Shown here piece after piece: positions 52,884 to 61,528 of a stretch of 64,000 nt of DNA. The notes under the pieces are model-generated. The model was not told the origin of the DNA. It ran no database searches and saw only the letters and a program-made list of their open reading frames with translations. Source of the DNA: Bacteroidales bacterium (GTDB taxonomy: Bacteria > Bacteroidota > Bacteroidia > Bacteroidales > FEN-979). The stretch is taken from positions 1 through 64,000 of the forward strand of contig JALNWG010000009.1 in NCBI GenBank assembly GCA_023231005.1. Direction: 5' to 3'. A program made the position numbers and the translations under genes. Positions within the stretch are counted from its first letter, which is position 1; the number at the start of each line of letters is the position of its first letter.

Positions 52884-53705
52884 TTAAAATTTAAACCTGA
52901 TTCCAATGTTTACCCCGGCATTATCGAATGGATAAGTTTGCCTTAATTCTTTATCAGGGCTTGTATCTGGTATCTGTTCATTCAGATCGATGGTTGTAAA
53001 GAATTCTGTTTCTTTCTGTTTGGTATTAAGTGAAGACAATTGGTCAACTCCGTTTAAATCATATTTTGTGAGTTCACTATAGCGTGGTGACCATGTACAT
53101 CCAACGAAAGAAGCTTCAGCATAGAGTGAAATAAGTTTATTAATATTAAAATCAACTCCAAGGGAAGCCGTGTATCCAAGTGCTACGCTACCATATAACT
53201 TTTGAATAACTTCGACTTGTTGAGCAGGATAAACAGATGCCTGAGTCGCATCGTATTTGTAGAACATGCGGGGCATAACACCGATAACCATTCCAAAACG
53301 TGCATAGGGATTCACTTTTTCAAGCCCGGCGGTGATAACTACACTAGGGACAAAACTTAACATCGATCCTGCAATTTTAGCAGTTGCACTCGTTCCGCCC
53401 GGCACTGAAACGGTTGAATCTCCTGAGTTGGGAAAGCCTAAAAACTGAGATAAGCCAAATTCAAATCCAACATATTTATTCAACATGTACCCAAACGCGA
53501 GGGAACCGGTAAATCCAGAACCCAAGTCGACCGGAACAACAGATATTTTTTGTGAAGTTCCATCGTTTGTATAATTGTAAAGCATATCCAGACTGGAACT
53601 TGTGCCTCCAGCCAGTCCAACGCCAACGCGTCCATAAAACTTTTGTGCAGAGGCAATGCCTGATACCACAAAAACAAAGAGAAGAAGTAAAATTGATTTT
53701 TTCAT
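52884..53705 (-). CDS. Predicted outer-membrane beta-barrel protein next to LytTR operon
   Basis: The 273-residue protein has a signal peptide ending ASAQ and OMP_b-brl-like strands (FYGRVGVGLAGG, SLAFGYMLNKYVGFEFGLSQF, SLYAEASFVGCTW), ending VNIGIRFKF with a terminal aromatic residue. It starts 26 bp after the LytTR gene, so it may belong to that operon or be its target. Confidence 0.8.
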   Translation of the reverse strand: MKKSILLLLFVFVVSGIASAQKFYGRVGVGLAGGTSSSLDMLYNYTNDGTSQKISVVPVDLGSGFTGSLAFGYMLNKYVGFEFGLSQFLGFPNSGDSTVSVPGGTSATAKIAGSMLSFVPSVVITAGLEKVNPYARFGMVIGVMPRMFYKYDATQASVYPAQQVEVIQKLYGSVALGYTASLGVDFNINKLISLYAEASFVGCTWSPRYSELTKYDLNGVDQLSSLNTKQKETEFFTTIDLNEQIPDTSPDKELRQTYPFDNAGVNIGIRFKF

Positions 53706-53731
53706 AGTGATAAGGATTAGGGTTTATAATG

Positions 53732-54481
53732 TTACATATTCAATACCTGTTTTAATAATTTGTATCCACTAGTACTAGCTCTCAACTTTGTCCCGTTTTT
53801 TAATATTACAGCATATGTTTCTTTATCATAATATTCTATCCGGTCAATAAATTTTGCATTGACGATAAAAGATCGATGGATACGGATGAATTGGGAAGGA
53901 TCAAGATGGATTTCAAAGTACTTCATGGTCTTTTCCTTCAGATGCTTAGCATCAGAGGTATGCAACATAACATAATCCCCTTCCGCCTCCATAAAAAATA
54001 TATCATCAACCGGAACAACACTGACTTTATGTCGAGATTTTACTGCGATTCGTTGTAAGTATTCGGGATTTTCATCCAGAGATTTCACCAAATTTTCAAC
54101 CTGAGCATTGGGTTTAATATCTTTTCCCACCATTGCCAGCGCTTTTTGTACCGATTGCACAAACCTTTCCTTTGAATACGGCTTTAGCAGGTAGTCGATG
54201 GCATTCATCTCAAATGCTTTAAGGGCATATTGATCGTATGCGGTGCTGAATATGATCAAGGGAGGGTGCTCCAATAACTCAAGCAATTCCAACCCAGTCA
54301 ACCTTGGCATTTGTACATCGAGAAAAACCAGATCAGGTTTTAATTCTTGAATGGCCTTCAATCCGCTGAAACCATCGGAGTATTCACCAATTATTGTTAT
54401 GTTTTCAAAATCCTTTAAATAGTGTTTAATTACATCCCTGGCGGGTTGCTCATCATCTATAAGAAGGGTACGAATACTCAT
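53732..54481 (-). CDS. LytTR-family response regulator
   Basis: The 249-residue protein has a receiver (phospho-Asp55 in LVFLDVQMPR, Lys near 103 in LLKPY) and a C-terminal LytTR DNA-binding domain (about 145-245, with FMEAEGDYVMLH and FIRIHRSFIVN). It overlaps the LytS-type kinase by 4 bp (ATGA). The two form a two-component pair. Confidence 0.94.
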   Translation of the reverse strand: MSIRTLLIDDEQPARDVIKHYLKDFENITIIGEYSDGFSGLKAIQELKPDLVFLDVQMPRLTGLELLELLEHPPLIIFSTAYDQYALKAFEMNAIDYLLKPYSKERFVQSVQKALAMVGKDIKPNAQVENLVKSLDENPEYLQRIAVKSRHKVSVVPVDDIFFMEAEGDYVMLHTSDAKHLKEKTMKYFEIHLDPSQFIRIHRSFIVNAKFIDRIEYYDKETYAVILKNGTKLRASTSGYKLLKQVLNM

Positions 54482-55554
54482 TGAATAGATTTCTTTTCCG
54501 GTTTATCAATATTTGGTAAGGTCAAATATACAAAGAATTTGTTACCCTCGACAGAAGTTTTAAGTAATTGTTTTGCATGATAAAGTAGCCGTAAACGTTC
54601 CCGAATATTATTCAGGCCTAGTCCAGTTCCTTTCCGCGCATGGGCATTTGGATCGAAATCATTCCGGATCTTGATTTCCATACAACAATCATCCGAGTTA
54701 CAATCCATGGTAATATTCACTTGCTCTGTACTCTCATATACTCCGTGTTTGATGGCATTCTCAAACAATGGTTGCAACAACATCGGAGGAATCTTATAAT
54801 TTTGACAACGCTCATCGAGGTTAAAAGAGAATTGAAGTTTGTCGCCAAATCTGACTTTTTCAATTTCGAGATATCTTTTAATATTGGCAATTTCATTCGA
54901 AAATGTAGTAAATTGGTTGATGTTGGAAGAAACGGAATAGCGAAGAAAATCTGAAAGTTTGATCACCATTTCCCTGGCTTTTTCGGGATTGGTAATTGTA
55001 AGGGAGCTTATCGAATTCAGACTGTTGAATAAAAAGTGAGGATTTATCTGTGATTTAAGCATGTTTAATTCGGTCTCCTTCAATAATTCTCGCAACCGGG
55101 ATTCCGATTTGATTTTTTCCTGAAAGTTTTGGTAATAGATATAGAAGTAGTAAGCAAGAGCTAATAAAACATAAAATACCGATCCGCTAAAAATTCTGTT
55201 AGGAATGGAGTTCAATAAAAAAGTCAGATAATTTTTATCATCCTGAAACAGTACACTAAGAATTGTATAAGATGCGCCAGTCCATACAACTAGAGAAATG
55301 GTAAGAAAAGCAAGATGGTTAAGAATTACATTCCCAATGTTTTTTTGGTCAGGAGTAGAATATCTTGCAACATACCACAATGTTATACCAATTCCGCAAA
55401 AAATGGAATTAAACACGAGACTGTCGGCCAAAGAAATTTCAATGGGAAAAAGATAGGCAAAATAGTAAATGGAAAAGTGGACCCCCATAATGAGGATCCA
55501 CAAACCAAAATAAACGGAAACAGATTTTTTATCTATAAAAACAGGATGTACCAT
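54478..55554 (-). CDS. LytS/YehU-type membrane histidine kinase
   Basis: From ATG 55554 the 358-residue protein has about four membrane helices (13-35, 41-64, 78-103, 118-142), a coiled coil and the His_kinase domain with LKSQINPHFLFNSLNS (His173). It ends with HATPase (GTGLGLNNIRERL). There is no large external domain, so it probably senses membrane state or a helper protein. It is between the LiaF-like gene and the LytTR gene in one unit. Confidence 0.92.
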   Translation of the reverse strand: MVHPVFIDKKSVSVYFGLWILIMGVHFSIYYFAYLFPIEISLADSLVFNSIFCGIGITLWYVARYSTPDQKNIGNVILNHLAFLTISLVVWTGASYTILSVLFQDDKNYLTFLLNSIPNRIFSGSVFYVLLALAYYFYIYYQNFQEKIKSESRLRELLKETELNMLKSQINPHFLFNSLNSISSLTITNPEKAREMVIKLSDFLRYSVSSNINQFTTFSNEIANIKRYLEIEKVRFGDKLQFSFNLDERCQNYKIPPMLLQPLFENAIKHGVYESTEQVNITMDCNSDDCCMEIKIRNDFDPNAHARKGTGLGLNNIRERLRLLYHAKQLLKTSVEGNKFFVYLTLPNIDKPEKKSIQ

Positions 55555-55572
55555 CAACTCAATTTAAGTTGT

Positions 55573-56304
55573 TCAAAAGCTTTTTATTTCTCCCCCACCA
55601 AAGATAGTACTTCCTTTGATAATTAATATTCGTGAAGAATCCTGATTTTCCTTTATATAGGATCGTTTATCTGAAAATCCTCCTAAAATAGATGTCATTT
55701 TCAACTGGATTCTCCAGTCGGGGGGAACAACCAACGTAACACCTCCGAAAATACAATTGATTTCTAATTCACTAACACCCTCGACCTGAGTTGCCTGGGT
55801 CAAATCCACTTCAGCACCACCAAAAAGACAATTGATATGCCCACCGCGAAAAACCTGATGCATGATTTTTTGTTTTCCTCCACTAAAAATGTTTTCCTCA
55901 TGGATATATCCTTCATCCAGCGTTTGATTTGATTGAGAAATGCCAGCGTGATAAGGATGATGAGGCATCTTTCGGAAAAGCATCAGCACTCCGATTCCAA
56001 TTAAAATAACCGGCCAAAACAAGTGCCATACATCAAAGGGAAGATTAAAAATCCTGGGTAAAATAAAAATTCCGCCAATTAAAATAAGAATGGTACCCGG
56101 TATTCGGCTTTCATTATTGAAGAGACTTATTAAACCGATACCGATCAGCAGCATTTGCCAGGAGATAAGAATATGATGTAATTCATAAGGTAAGACCCTG
56201 GTATTAACAAGCAACAAAAGCAAGCCGGCGATGATAACGATCACGCCAACGGTATATTTTTTCGTCTGGTGCCTGTTCCCATGATGATCTCCGTGAGGTT
56301 CCAT
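55573..56304 (-). CDS. LiaF-like membrane protein with C-terminal beta-helix domain
   Basis: From ATG 56304 the 243-residue protein has a His-rich N-terminus (MEPHGDHHGNRHQTKK), about four membrane segments (17-100) and a C-terminal domain with three GG repeats (INCLFGGAEVDL, INCIFGGVTLVV, MTSILGGFSDKR) as in the DUF5668/LiaF cell-wall response family. LiaF holds the LiaS kinase in check in Firmicutes. Here it precedes a LytS/LytTR pair by 18 bp, which suggests a similar modulatory role. That is inference. Confidence 0.87.
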   Translation of the reverse strand: MEPHGDHHGNRHQTKKYTVGVIVIIAGLLLLLVNTRVLPYELHHILISWQMLLIGIGLISLFNNESRIPGTILILIGGIFILPRIFNLPFDVWHLFWPVILIGIGVLMLFRKMPHHPYHAGISQSNQTLDEGYIHEENIFSGGKQKIMHQVFRGGHINCLFGGAEVDLTQATQVEGVSELEINCIFGGVTLVVPPDWRIQLKMTSILGGFSDKRSYIKENQDSSRILIIKGSTIFGGGEIKSF

Positions 56305-56340
56305 AATTTTATGTTTTATTGAGTGTTTTTGATGATGAAG

Positions 56341-56348
56341 CAAAAATA
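56341..56348 (-). promoter_or_regulatory. -7 element of the LiaF/LytS/LytTR unit
   Basis: TATTTTTG on minus followed by C, exact. Initiation near 56335, 31 nt before ATG 56304; it excludes the longer TTG frame to 56343. Confidence 0.5.
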
Positions 56349-56430
56349 GGTCATAACAGATTTTATAGTAAGGGGAAATCGGCAGGACACGGTAAAATCC
56401 CGATGAAAGCCGTCATTTGCTGTCAAATCG

Positions 56431-57735
56431 TTAAAAAACTTCTTGTGCTTGTAAATAGAATCCATCGGATTGCTGTCCCAGACCGAAATCAATCAACAAA
56501 TTTGTCCTGTCATTTTTCCCAATCATGATCCTAAGTCCAAACCCAGCACCAGGTTTCAGGAATCCAAATAATGGAATTTTCCTTTCACGATTCGAGGCTG
56601 TGGTAAAATTAGCAAATATTACACCTCCCAAAATCTTTGAACAGGGAGAAATTGGAAACCGGTATTCCACTTCTCCATAAACAAAATCCTCGCCTCGCCA
56701 ACGTCCTTGGGCATACCCTCTTCCGGAGGAATTCATCTGATCAAATCCGTTGGACATAAGATCTAAGAAAGGTATATTGCCACTAACAACAAAACTTCCA
56801 TAAACCCAAAATGCCAACAAATTACGAGGAACACGTTTTGACAAACCAATATAAGTACGAAACTCAGTCCACAGTATAGAACCCTCCTGACTGCTACCCA
56901 GCCATTGGGTATTATATCTGTAATTTATATTGACATAGATTCCCCGGTAGGCATTGATAATATTATCCCGTGAATCGTAAGCGAAATTTAAGCTCAATCC
57001 GGATGAAATATACTGTTTAGGATCAAATCCATTGATCATGGAATAGGCATAATGCGGAGTAATCGTATAACCAAGACTATCTGTATTCAAGGATAGATCC
57101 TCAATGTCGTAATGTGCATCCAAATGATAACCCATTCCGACATAAAAATTACCAGTAACCGCCCGGGATAATACATTATGAAATTTTACCCAATTATAAT
57201 GCATGGGAAAATCTTCCTGAACTTCAATATAGCCAGCAGGGTCATTGGGCGACTCTGAAAGGTGAGATACATATCCAGGCCCAGTTCCCAAGGGATAGGT
57301 TGATAGCCGATATAAATATAACCGCCAATCGGTCTGGGCAAACCACAGGTTCCGATCCAAAAAAATATTTGTTTTTACTTGAAAAATCATCTGTTTCATG
57401 GTTGTAAGCATCAAACTGGCTACTCCCGCAGACAATTTTGTTTCAGGATGGTTTTTCATCAACCAGGACAATGTAGCTCCAGCACCAAATTGAAATCCGG
57501 TAGCAGGAGAAAGACCAATTACGGGAAGGATGATTGCACTAACCCGACGGGAAGGAATTTCCGGATTAAAAGATTTTTTTTTCCAAATCAGATCAAAAAC
57601 ATCCTGTTGAGGACATATTGTATTGATGGTCGAAGAATCATGTGCAATTTTCCCGGGGGATTCTTGCGCCTTTACATTGGGAATTAGGCTAAGAGCAATG
57701 AAAATGAAAATAAACCTGAGTTGCACATGCTTCAT
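56431..57735 (-). CDS. BamA/TamA-family outer-membrane protein without POTRA domains
   Basis: The 434-residue protein has a signal peptide ending VKAQE and a short linker, then a D15-type 16-strand barrel. Motifs include FNFAYDSRDNIINAYRG-like LNFAYDSRDN, SGRGYAQGRWRGEDF (the RGY/YRG element of the barrel lid loop) and EVEYRFPI. POTRA repeats are missing, so it is not BamA itself. Family members insert or export proteins or lipids; the role here is open. Confidence 0.85.
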   Translation of the reverse strand: MKHVQLRFIFIFIALSLIPNVKAQESPGKIAHDSSTINTICPQQDVFDLIWKKKSFNPEIPSRRVSAIILPVIGLSPATGFQFGAGATLSWLMKNHPETKLSAGVASLMLTTMKQMIFQVKTNIFLDRNLWFAQTDWRLYLYRLSTYPLGTGPGYVSHLSESPNDPAGYIEVQEDFPMHYNWVKFHNVLSRAVTGNFYVGMGYHLDAHYDIEDLSLNTDSLGYTITPHYAYSMINGFDPKQYISSGLSLNFAYDSRDNIINAYRGIYVNINYRYNTQWLGSSQEGSILWTEFRTYIGLSKRVPRNLLAFWVYGSFVVSGNIPFLDLMSNGFDQMNSSGRGYAQGRWRGEDFVYGEVEYRFPISPCSKILGGVIFANFTTASNRERKIPLFGFLKPGAGFGLRIMIGKNDRTNLLIDFGLGQQSDGFYLQAQEVF

Positions 57736-57742
57736 TGGGATC

Positions 57743-57750
57743 CAAAAGTA
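57743..57750 (-). promoter_or_regulatory. -7 element of the BamA/TamA-like gene
   Basis: TACTTTTG on minus, exact, only 7 bp before the ATG at 57735. RNA starting near 57737 would be almost leaderless. Confidence 0.4.
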
Positions 57751-57774
57751 GTAAATTAATTAATTGGTTTTCGT

Positions 57775-57782
57775 TAGTTTTG
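57775..57782 (+). promoter_or_regulatory. -7 element of dapF
   Basis: TAGTTTTG, exact, 13 bp before the ATG at 57796; leader about 8 nt. No -33 box. Confidence 0.45.
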
Positions 57783-57795
57783 CAGACTAAATGAA

Positions 57796-58587
57796 ATGAT
57801 GAAACTAGAGTTTTATAAATATCATGGAACGGGAAATGATTTCATTCTCATCGATAACCGATTGAACGAATATGCATTAACCACTGCTCAAATCACTTTT
57901 CTCTGCGATCGGCATCGAGGTATAGGAGCGGATGGATTGATGTTATTCAACATCAATCAGGGATATGATTTTGGCATGAGGTACTTTAATTCTGATGGAA
58001 ACGAAAGTACCATGTGTGGTAACGGAGGCCGGTGTATGACTGCATTGGCAATGAATCTGGGAATTGGATCTCAGCGGATGCGGTTTCATGCCATAGATGG
58101 TGAACATGAAGCATTTATTCTTTGGAAAAAAGGCAATGATGCCATGGTCCGGCTTAAAATGAACGACACAAAAATTGATCGCCAATATCCAGATGGAATT
58201 TTTTTAAATACCGGGTCACCGCATTTTGTTCATCCTACAACCGGTGTTGAGATCAAAGATGTGTTATCGGACGGACGAAGTCTTCGATATGACCCCCGGT
58301 TTGCATCTGGAGGTACAAATGTTGATTTTGTTGAGCAACACACGGATTCACTTTATGTACGGTCGTACGAGCGAGGAGTGGAAAGCGAAACACTTTCCTG
58401 TGGCACCGGCGTAACTGCAGCTGCCCTTGCAACCGCTTTTTTGAACCCTGACAATCCTGGTATGTACCATATTAAAACGCCAGGAGGCCTGTTGCAAGTA
58501 ACATTCAAACAATCAGGTTCATTTTTCTCCGAGATATGGTTGCAAGGTCCGGCTACCTTTGTTTTTGCATCATCAATTGAAATTTGA
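57796..58587 (+). CDS. dapF: Diaminopimelate epimerase
   Basis: The 263-residue protein has FYKYHGTGNDFILIDN at the start and both catalytic cysteines, Cys74 in CGNGGRC and Cys202 in SCGTGVTA. It converts LL- to meso-diaminopimelate for peptidoglycan and lysine. Start is 57796 or the next ATG at 57799. First of a plus-strand cluster with mltG. Confidence 0.96.
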   Translation: MMKLEFYKYHGTGNDFILIDNRLNEYALTTAQITFLCDRHRGIGADGLMLFNINQGYDFGMRYFNSDGNESTMCGNGGRCMTALAMNLGIGSQRMRFHAIDGEHEAFILWKKGNDAMVRLKMNDTKIDRQYPDGIFLNTGSPHFVHPTTGVEIKDVLSDGRSLRYDPRFASGGTNVDFVEQHTDSLYVRSYERGVESETLSCGTGVTAAALATAFLNPDNPGMYHIKTPGGLLQVTFKQSGSFFSEIWLQGPATFVFASSIEI

Positions 58588-58611
58588 CATTTTTTACAGT
58601 ATATTTAAGGC

Positions 58612-59154
58612 ATGACATTAAATTATTTATCCGGGCAAAATCTTCGTTTACGAGCACTTGAACCAGCCGACATTCAATTGCTATTTGAATGGGAAAATGA
58701 TACGACGATATGGCAGGTGAGTAATACGCTTACTCCTTTTTCCAGATATCAACTTGAAGAGTATGTATTAAATGGCAATCAGGATCTTTTTACGGTACGG
58801 CAATTGCGACTTATGATCGACCGGACACCCGGACAGAAAATTGAGACCATTGGCACCGTGGATCTTTTTGATTTTGATCCGTATCATTTACGGGCTGGCG
58901 TAGGGATCATGATTCAGGAAAGATCCCGAAACCGGGGATTCGCTCGTGAAGCAATGCAGATCCTGATCCGATATGCATTTGAAAAGCTCCATTTGCACCA
59001 ACTTTTTTGCAACATTTCGTCCGATAATGAAGAGAGTAAGGGTTTGTTCACAAGCCTGGGGTTTTCCCGGTGCGGAATAAAGAAAGATTGGATTAATACA
59101 GGAAAAGGATGGGATGATGAATGGATGTATCAACTCATAGACAACCATGAATAA
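58612..59154 (+). CDS. GNAT acetyltransferase, RimJ/SpeG-like
   Basis: The 180-residue protein fits GNAT_3 (RimJ-type): LRLRALEPADIQLLFEWEND, VGIMIQERSRNRGFAREAM (acetyl-CoA R-G-x-A loop) and LFTSLGFSRCG. Target could be a polyamine or a ribosomal protein N-terminus; not certain. It overlaps mltG by 8 bp. Confidence 0.88.
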   Translation: MTLNYLSGQNLRLRALEPADIQLLFEWENDTTIWQVSNTLTPFSRYQLEEYVLNGNQDLFTVRQLRLMIDRTPGQKIETIGTVDLFDFDPYHLRAGVGIMIQERSRNRGFAREAMQILIRYAFEKLHLHQLFCNISSDNEESKGLFTSLGFSRCGIKKDWINTGKGWDDEWMYQLIDNHE

Positions 59155-60199
59155 TCGAAGGGACCGTTTCAGCGATAGTATTGCCTATATTCTTCCGGGA
59201 TTGGTTTTGCTTATTTCTGTATTTGCACTTATTCGTTTTTACTTATTAAAAACGGAAAGCATGATTGATTTGAAAAGCAAAGAAACAGCCTATTTATATA
59301 TTCCCACGCGATCTGACTTCCGCATGGTAAAACTTAGATTGCAACAATCGGGATATCTCAGGGATCCGGGTGCATTTGAGTGGCTCGCACGCCGGAAAAA
59401 ATATACAGAAAAAGTAAAACCAGGCCGATACAAGTTACGTAATGGAATGAAAAACAATGAGCTTGTCAATCTTTTACGCATGGGAAAGCAGGATCCGGTA
59501 CGAGTAATTTTTCAGAATATCAGGACCCCTGAAGATCTTGCAGGAAAAATCGGTCATTTCCTTGAAGTAGATTCTTCCGCATTAATACAATTATTTAATG
59601 ATCCTGTTTTTTTACATCGATATGGATTGGCTCCTTCAACAGTCTTCCTCTATTTTATTCCCAACACATACGAATTTTTTTGGAATACATCAGGAGAAGA
59701 ATTATTTGAAAGAATGAAACTGGAATCAGGTAAGTTCTGGAGTAATGATCGTCGGCTTCTTGCGGATTCATTGAATTTAACGATTGCGGAAGTTGTTACG
59801 TTGGCATCCATTGTTGAAAAAGAATCCAATAAAAATGATGAAAAACAGTGTATTGCCGGGGTTTATTACAATCGATTACGAAAGAATATGCCCCTTCAAG
59901 CCGATCCTACTGTAATTTTCGCATGGAAAGATTTTTCCATTAAGAGGGTTTTGCAAAGGCACCTGGAAATAAAATCGCCTTATAATACATACCTTCAAAC
60001 CGGTCTGCCTCCCGGACCAATCTGCCTGCCATCAATTGTTACAGTGGATGCAGTACTCCATTTGCAGCATCATGATTACCTTTATTTTTGTGCCAGGGAG
60101 GATTTATCGGGCTATCATAATTTTGCCTCAACTCTTGCACAGCATACCCGTAACGCGAAAAAATACCAGAATGCCCTGAATTTATTGAATATTAAATAA
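59147..60199 (+). CDS. mltG: Endolytic murein transglycosylase MltG
   Basis: The 350-residue protein has one membrane helix (about 11-31), a LysM-like N-terminal part and the YceG domain with FFWNTSGEELFERM and LASIVEKESN (catalytic Glu), then ADPTVIFAWK and SPYNTYLQTGLPPGPICLPS. MltG ends nascent glycan strands by cutting near the membrane. Overlaps the GNAT gene. Confidence 0.95.
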   Translation: MNNRRDRFSDSIAYILPGLVLLISVFALIRFYLLKTESMIDLKSKETAYLYIPTRSDFRMVKLRLQQSGYLRDPGAFEWLARRKKYTEKVKPGRYKLRNGMKNNELVNLLRMGKQDPVRVIFQNIRTPEDLAGKIGHFLEVDSSALIQLFNDPVFLHRYGLAPSTVFLYFIPNTYEFFWNTSGEELFERMKLESGKFWSNDRRLLADSLNLTIAEVVTLASIVEKESNKNDEKQCIAGVYYNRLRKNMPLQADPTVIFAWKDFSIKRVLQRHLEIKSPYNTYLQTGLPPGPICLPSIVTVDAVLHLQHHDYLYFCAREDLSGYHNFASTLAQHTRNAKKYQNALNLLNIK

Positions 60200-60205
60200 T
60201 ACCTC

Positions 60206-61144
60206 ATGAGAAGGCCTGCAATTCAGGGCATTTGTTTATGTATTTTATTGATTTGCCTTTTCTCAAATCAACATGGATGGTGTCAAAAAAAGGATAGTTT
60301 ATCATCTGATTCTACCCCGATTAACAAAGACAGACTCACCAAGGTACTTGCAGTTGAAGGAGCTGTTTATTTAGGAACCCTTGGGGGATTATATTTTGCC
60401 TGGTATCAAAACTATCCACAATCAAGTTTTCACCTGTTCAATGATAACGGAGAGTGGATGCAAATGGATAAAATCGCACACACTACCACAGCCTATTATA
60501 TCAGCAGGATTGGTTATGCGACCTACCGTTGGTCAGGACTTAAACCCAAGACCTCCATTTGGTTGGGTGGGGCTTTGGGTTTTGCCTATATGTTAAATAT
60601 TGAGATTCTTGACGGGTTCTCCTCCGAATGGGGTTTTTCTTTGGGCGATCTCACTGCCAATACGCTTGGATGCGCTATCTTTATCGGACAACAATTAGGA
60701 TGGGATGAACAACGTTTTGTTCTGAAGTATTCTTATCATCCCACTCAATATCCCCCATACCGCCCCGATTTGTTGGGAGATAACATAATTCAGAATTTAA
60801 TAAAAGATTATAACGGAATGACATTTTGGTTATCGGGGAATATTCATTCTTTTCTTCCTGAAGAAAGTAAATTTCCCCGATGGTTGAATATCGCTTTTGG
60901 ATATGGAGCGGAAGGGATGACCGGAGCTTATGGCAATACGTTGGATTACAAAGGCAATACGATTCCGGAATTGGACCGGTACCGAAAGTTCTTTTTTTCA
61001 ATTGATGTCGACTTGACCAGAATCCGAACCAGATCAAAAGTATTAAAAGGTATTTTTACGGTGCTGAGTTTCATAAAAATTCCTGCTCCGGCAATAGAAT
61101 ACAATACCCTTGGACAAGTGAAGTTCCATCCCTTTTACTTTTAA
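60206..61144 (+). CDS. DUF2279 (YfiM-like) membrane protein
   Basis: The 312-residue protein has a signal-like start, then FHLFNDNGEWMQMDKIAHTTT and GFSSEWGFSLGDLTANTLG, the DUF2279 core. Several hydrophobic segments lie between 45 and 160. The C-terminal half has beta-like strands and GYGAEGMTGAYGN. Function unknown. It lies 6 bp after mltG. Confidence 0.85.
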   Translation: MRRPAIQGICLCILLICLFSNQHGWCQKKDSLSSDSTPINKDRLTKVLAVEGAVYLGTLGGLYFAWYQNYPQSSFHLFNDNGEWMQMDKIAHTTTAYYISRIGYATYRWSGLKPKTSIWLGGALGFAYMLNIEILDGFSSEWGFSLGDLTANTLGCAIFIGQQLGWDEQRFVLKYSYHPTQYPPYRPDLLGDNIIQNLIKDYNGMTFWLSGNIHSFLPEESKFPRWLNIAFGYGAEGMTGAYGNTLDYKGNTIPELDRYRKFFFSIDVDLTRIRTRSKVLKGIFTVLSFIKIPAPAIEYNTLGQVKFHPFYF

Positions 61145-61190
61145 AAAAAAGAATTATCTTTACGTTTTCATTTATTGGTGATAACTGATT

Positions 61191-61526
61191 ATGGAAAATC
61201 CTTATTTAAATCGTCCTCCCGAGAACTTACCTAATGCGAACGTAATCCTTATTCTTGGGATTTTATCGATCGTTTTTTGTTGGTGGCATTTTTTATCTTT
61301 TGTTGGCATTGCTTTAGGCATTATTGCCCTGATTATGGCAAAAAAGGAGATGTTGATCTATCATGCCCAGCCAGACCGATATTCTCTGAGTTCTATGAAT
61401 AATGTAAAAACCGGTAGAACTTGTGCCATTATTGGGTTAATTGTTTCATTGATTGTTTTTCTGTTTGTGATATTGCTTATCATTGGAGTTATCGCTACTT
61501 TTCCTTTCTGGGGAATGACTCATTGA
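61191..61526 (+). CDS. Small DUF4190/CCC-motif-like membrane protein
   Basis: The 111-residue protein has two membrane spans (about 16-48 and 75-105) around a charged loop with MAKKEMLIYHAQPDRY and NNVKTGRTCAIIGLIVS. It resembles the small Bacteroidota proteins called CCC-motif or DUF4190. It ends 2 bp before the NAD(P)HX repair gene. A weak -7 (TATCTTTA at 61155) is upstream. Confidence 0.75.
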   Translation: MENPYLNRPPENLPNANVILILGILSIVFCWWHFLSFVGIALGIIALIMAKKEMLIYHAQPDRYSLSSMNNVKTGRTCAIIGLIVSLIVFLFVILLIIGVIATFPFWGMTH

Positions 61527-61528
61527 TT

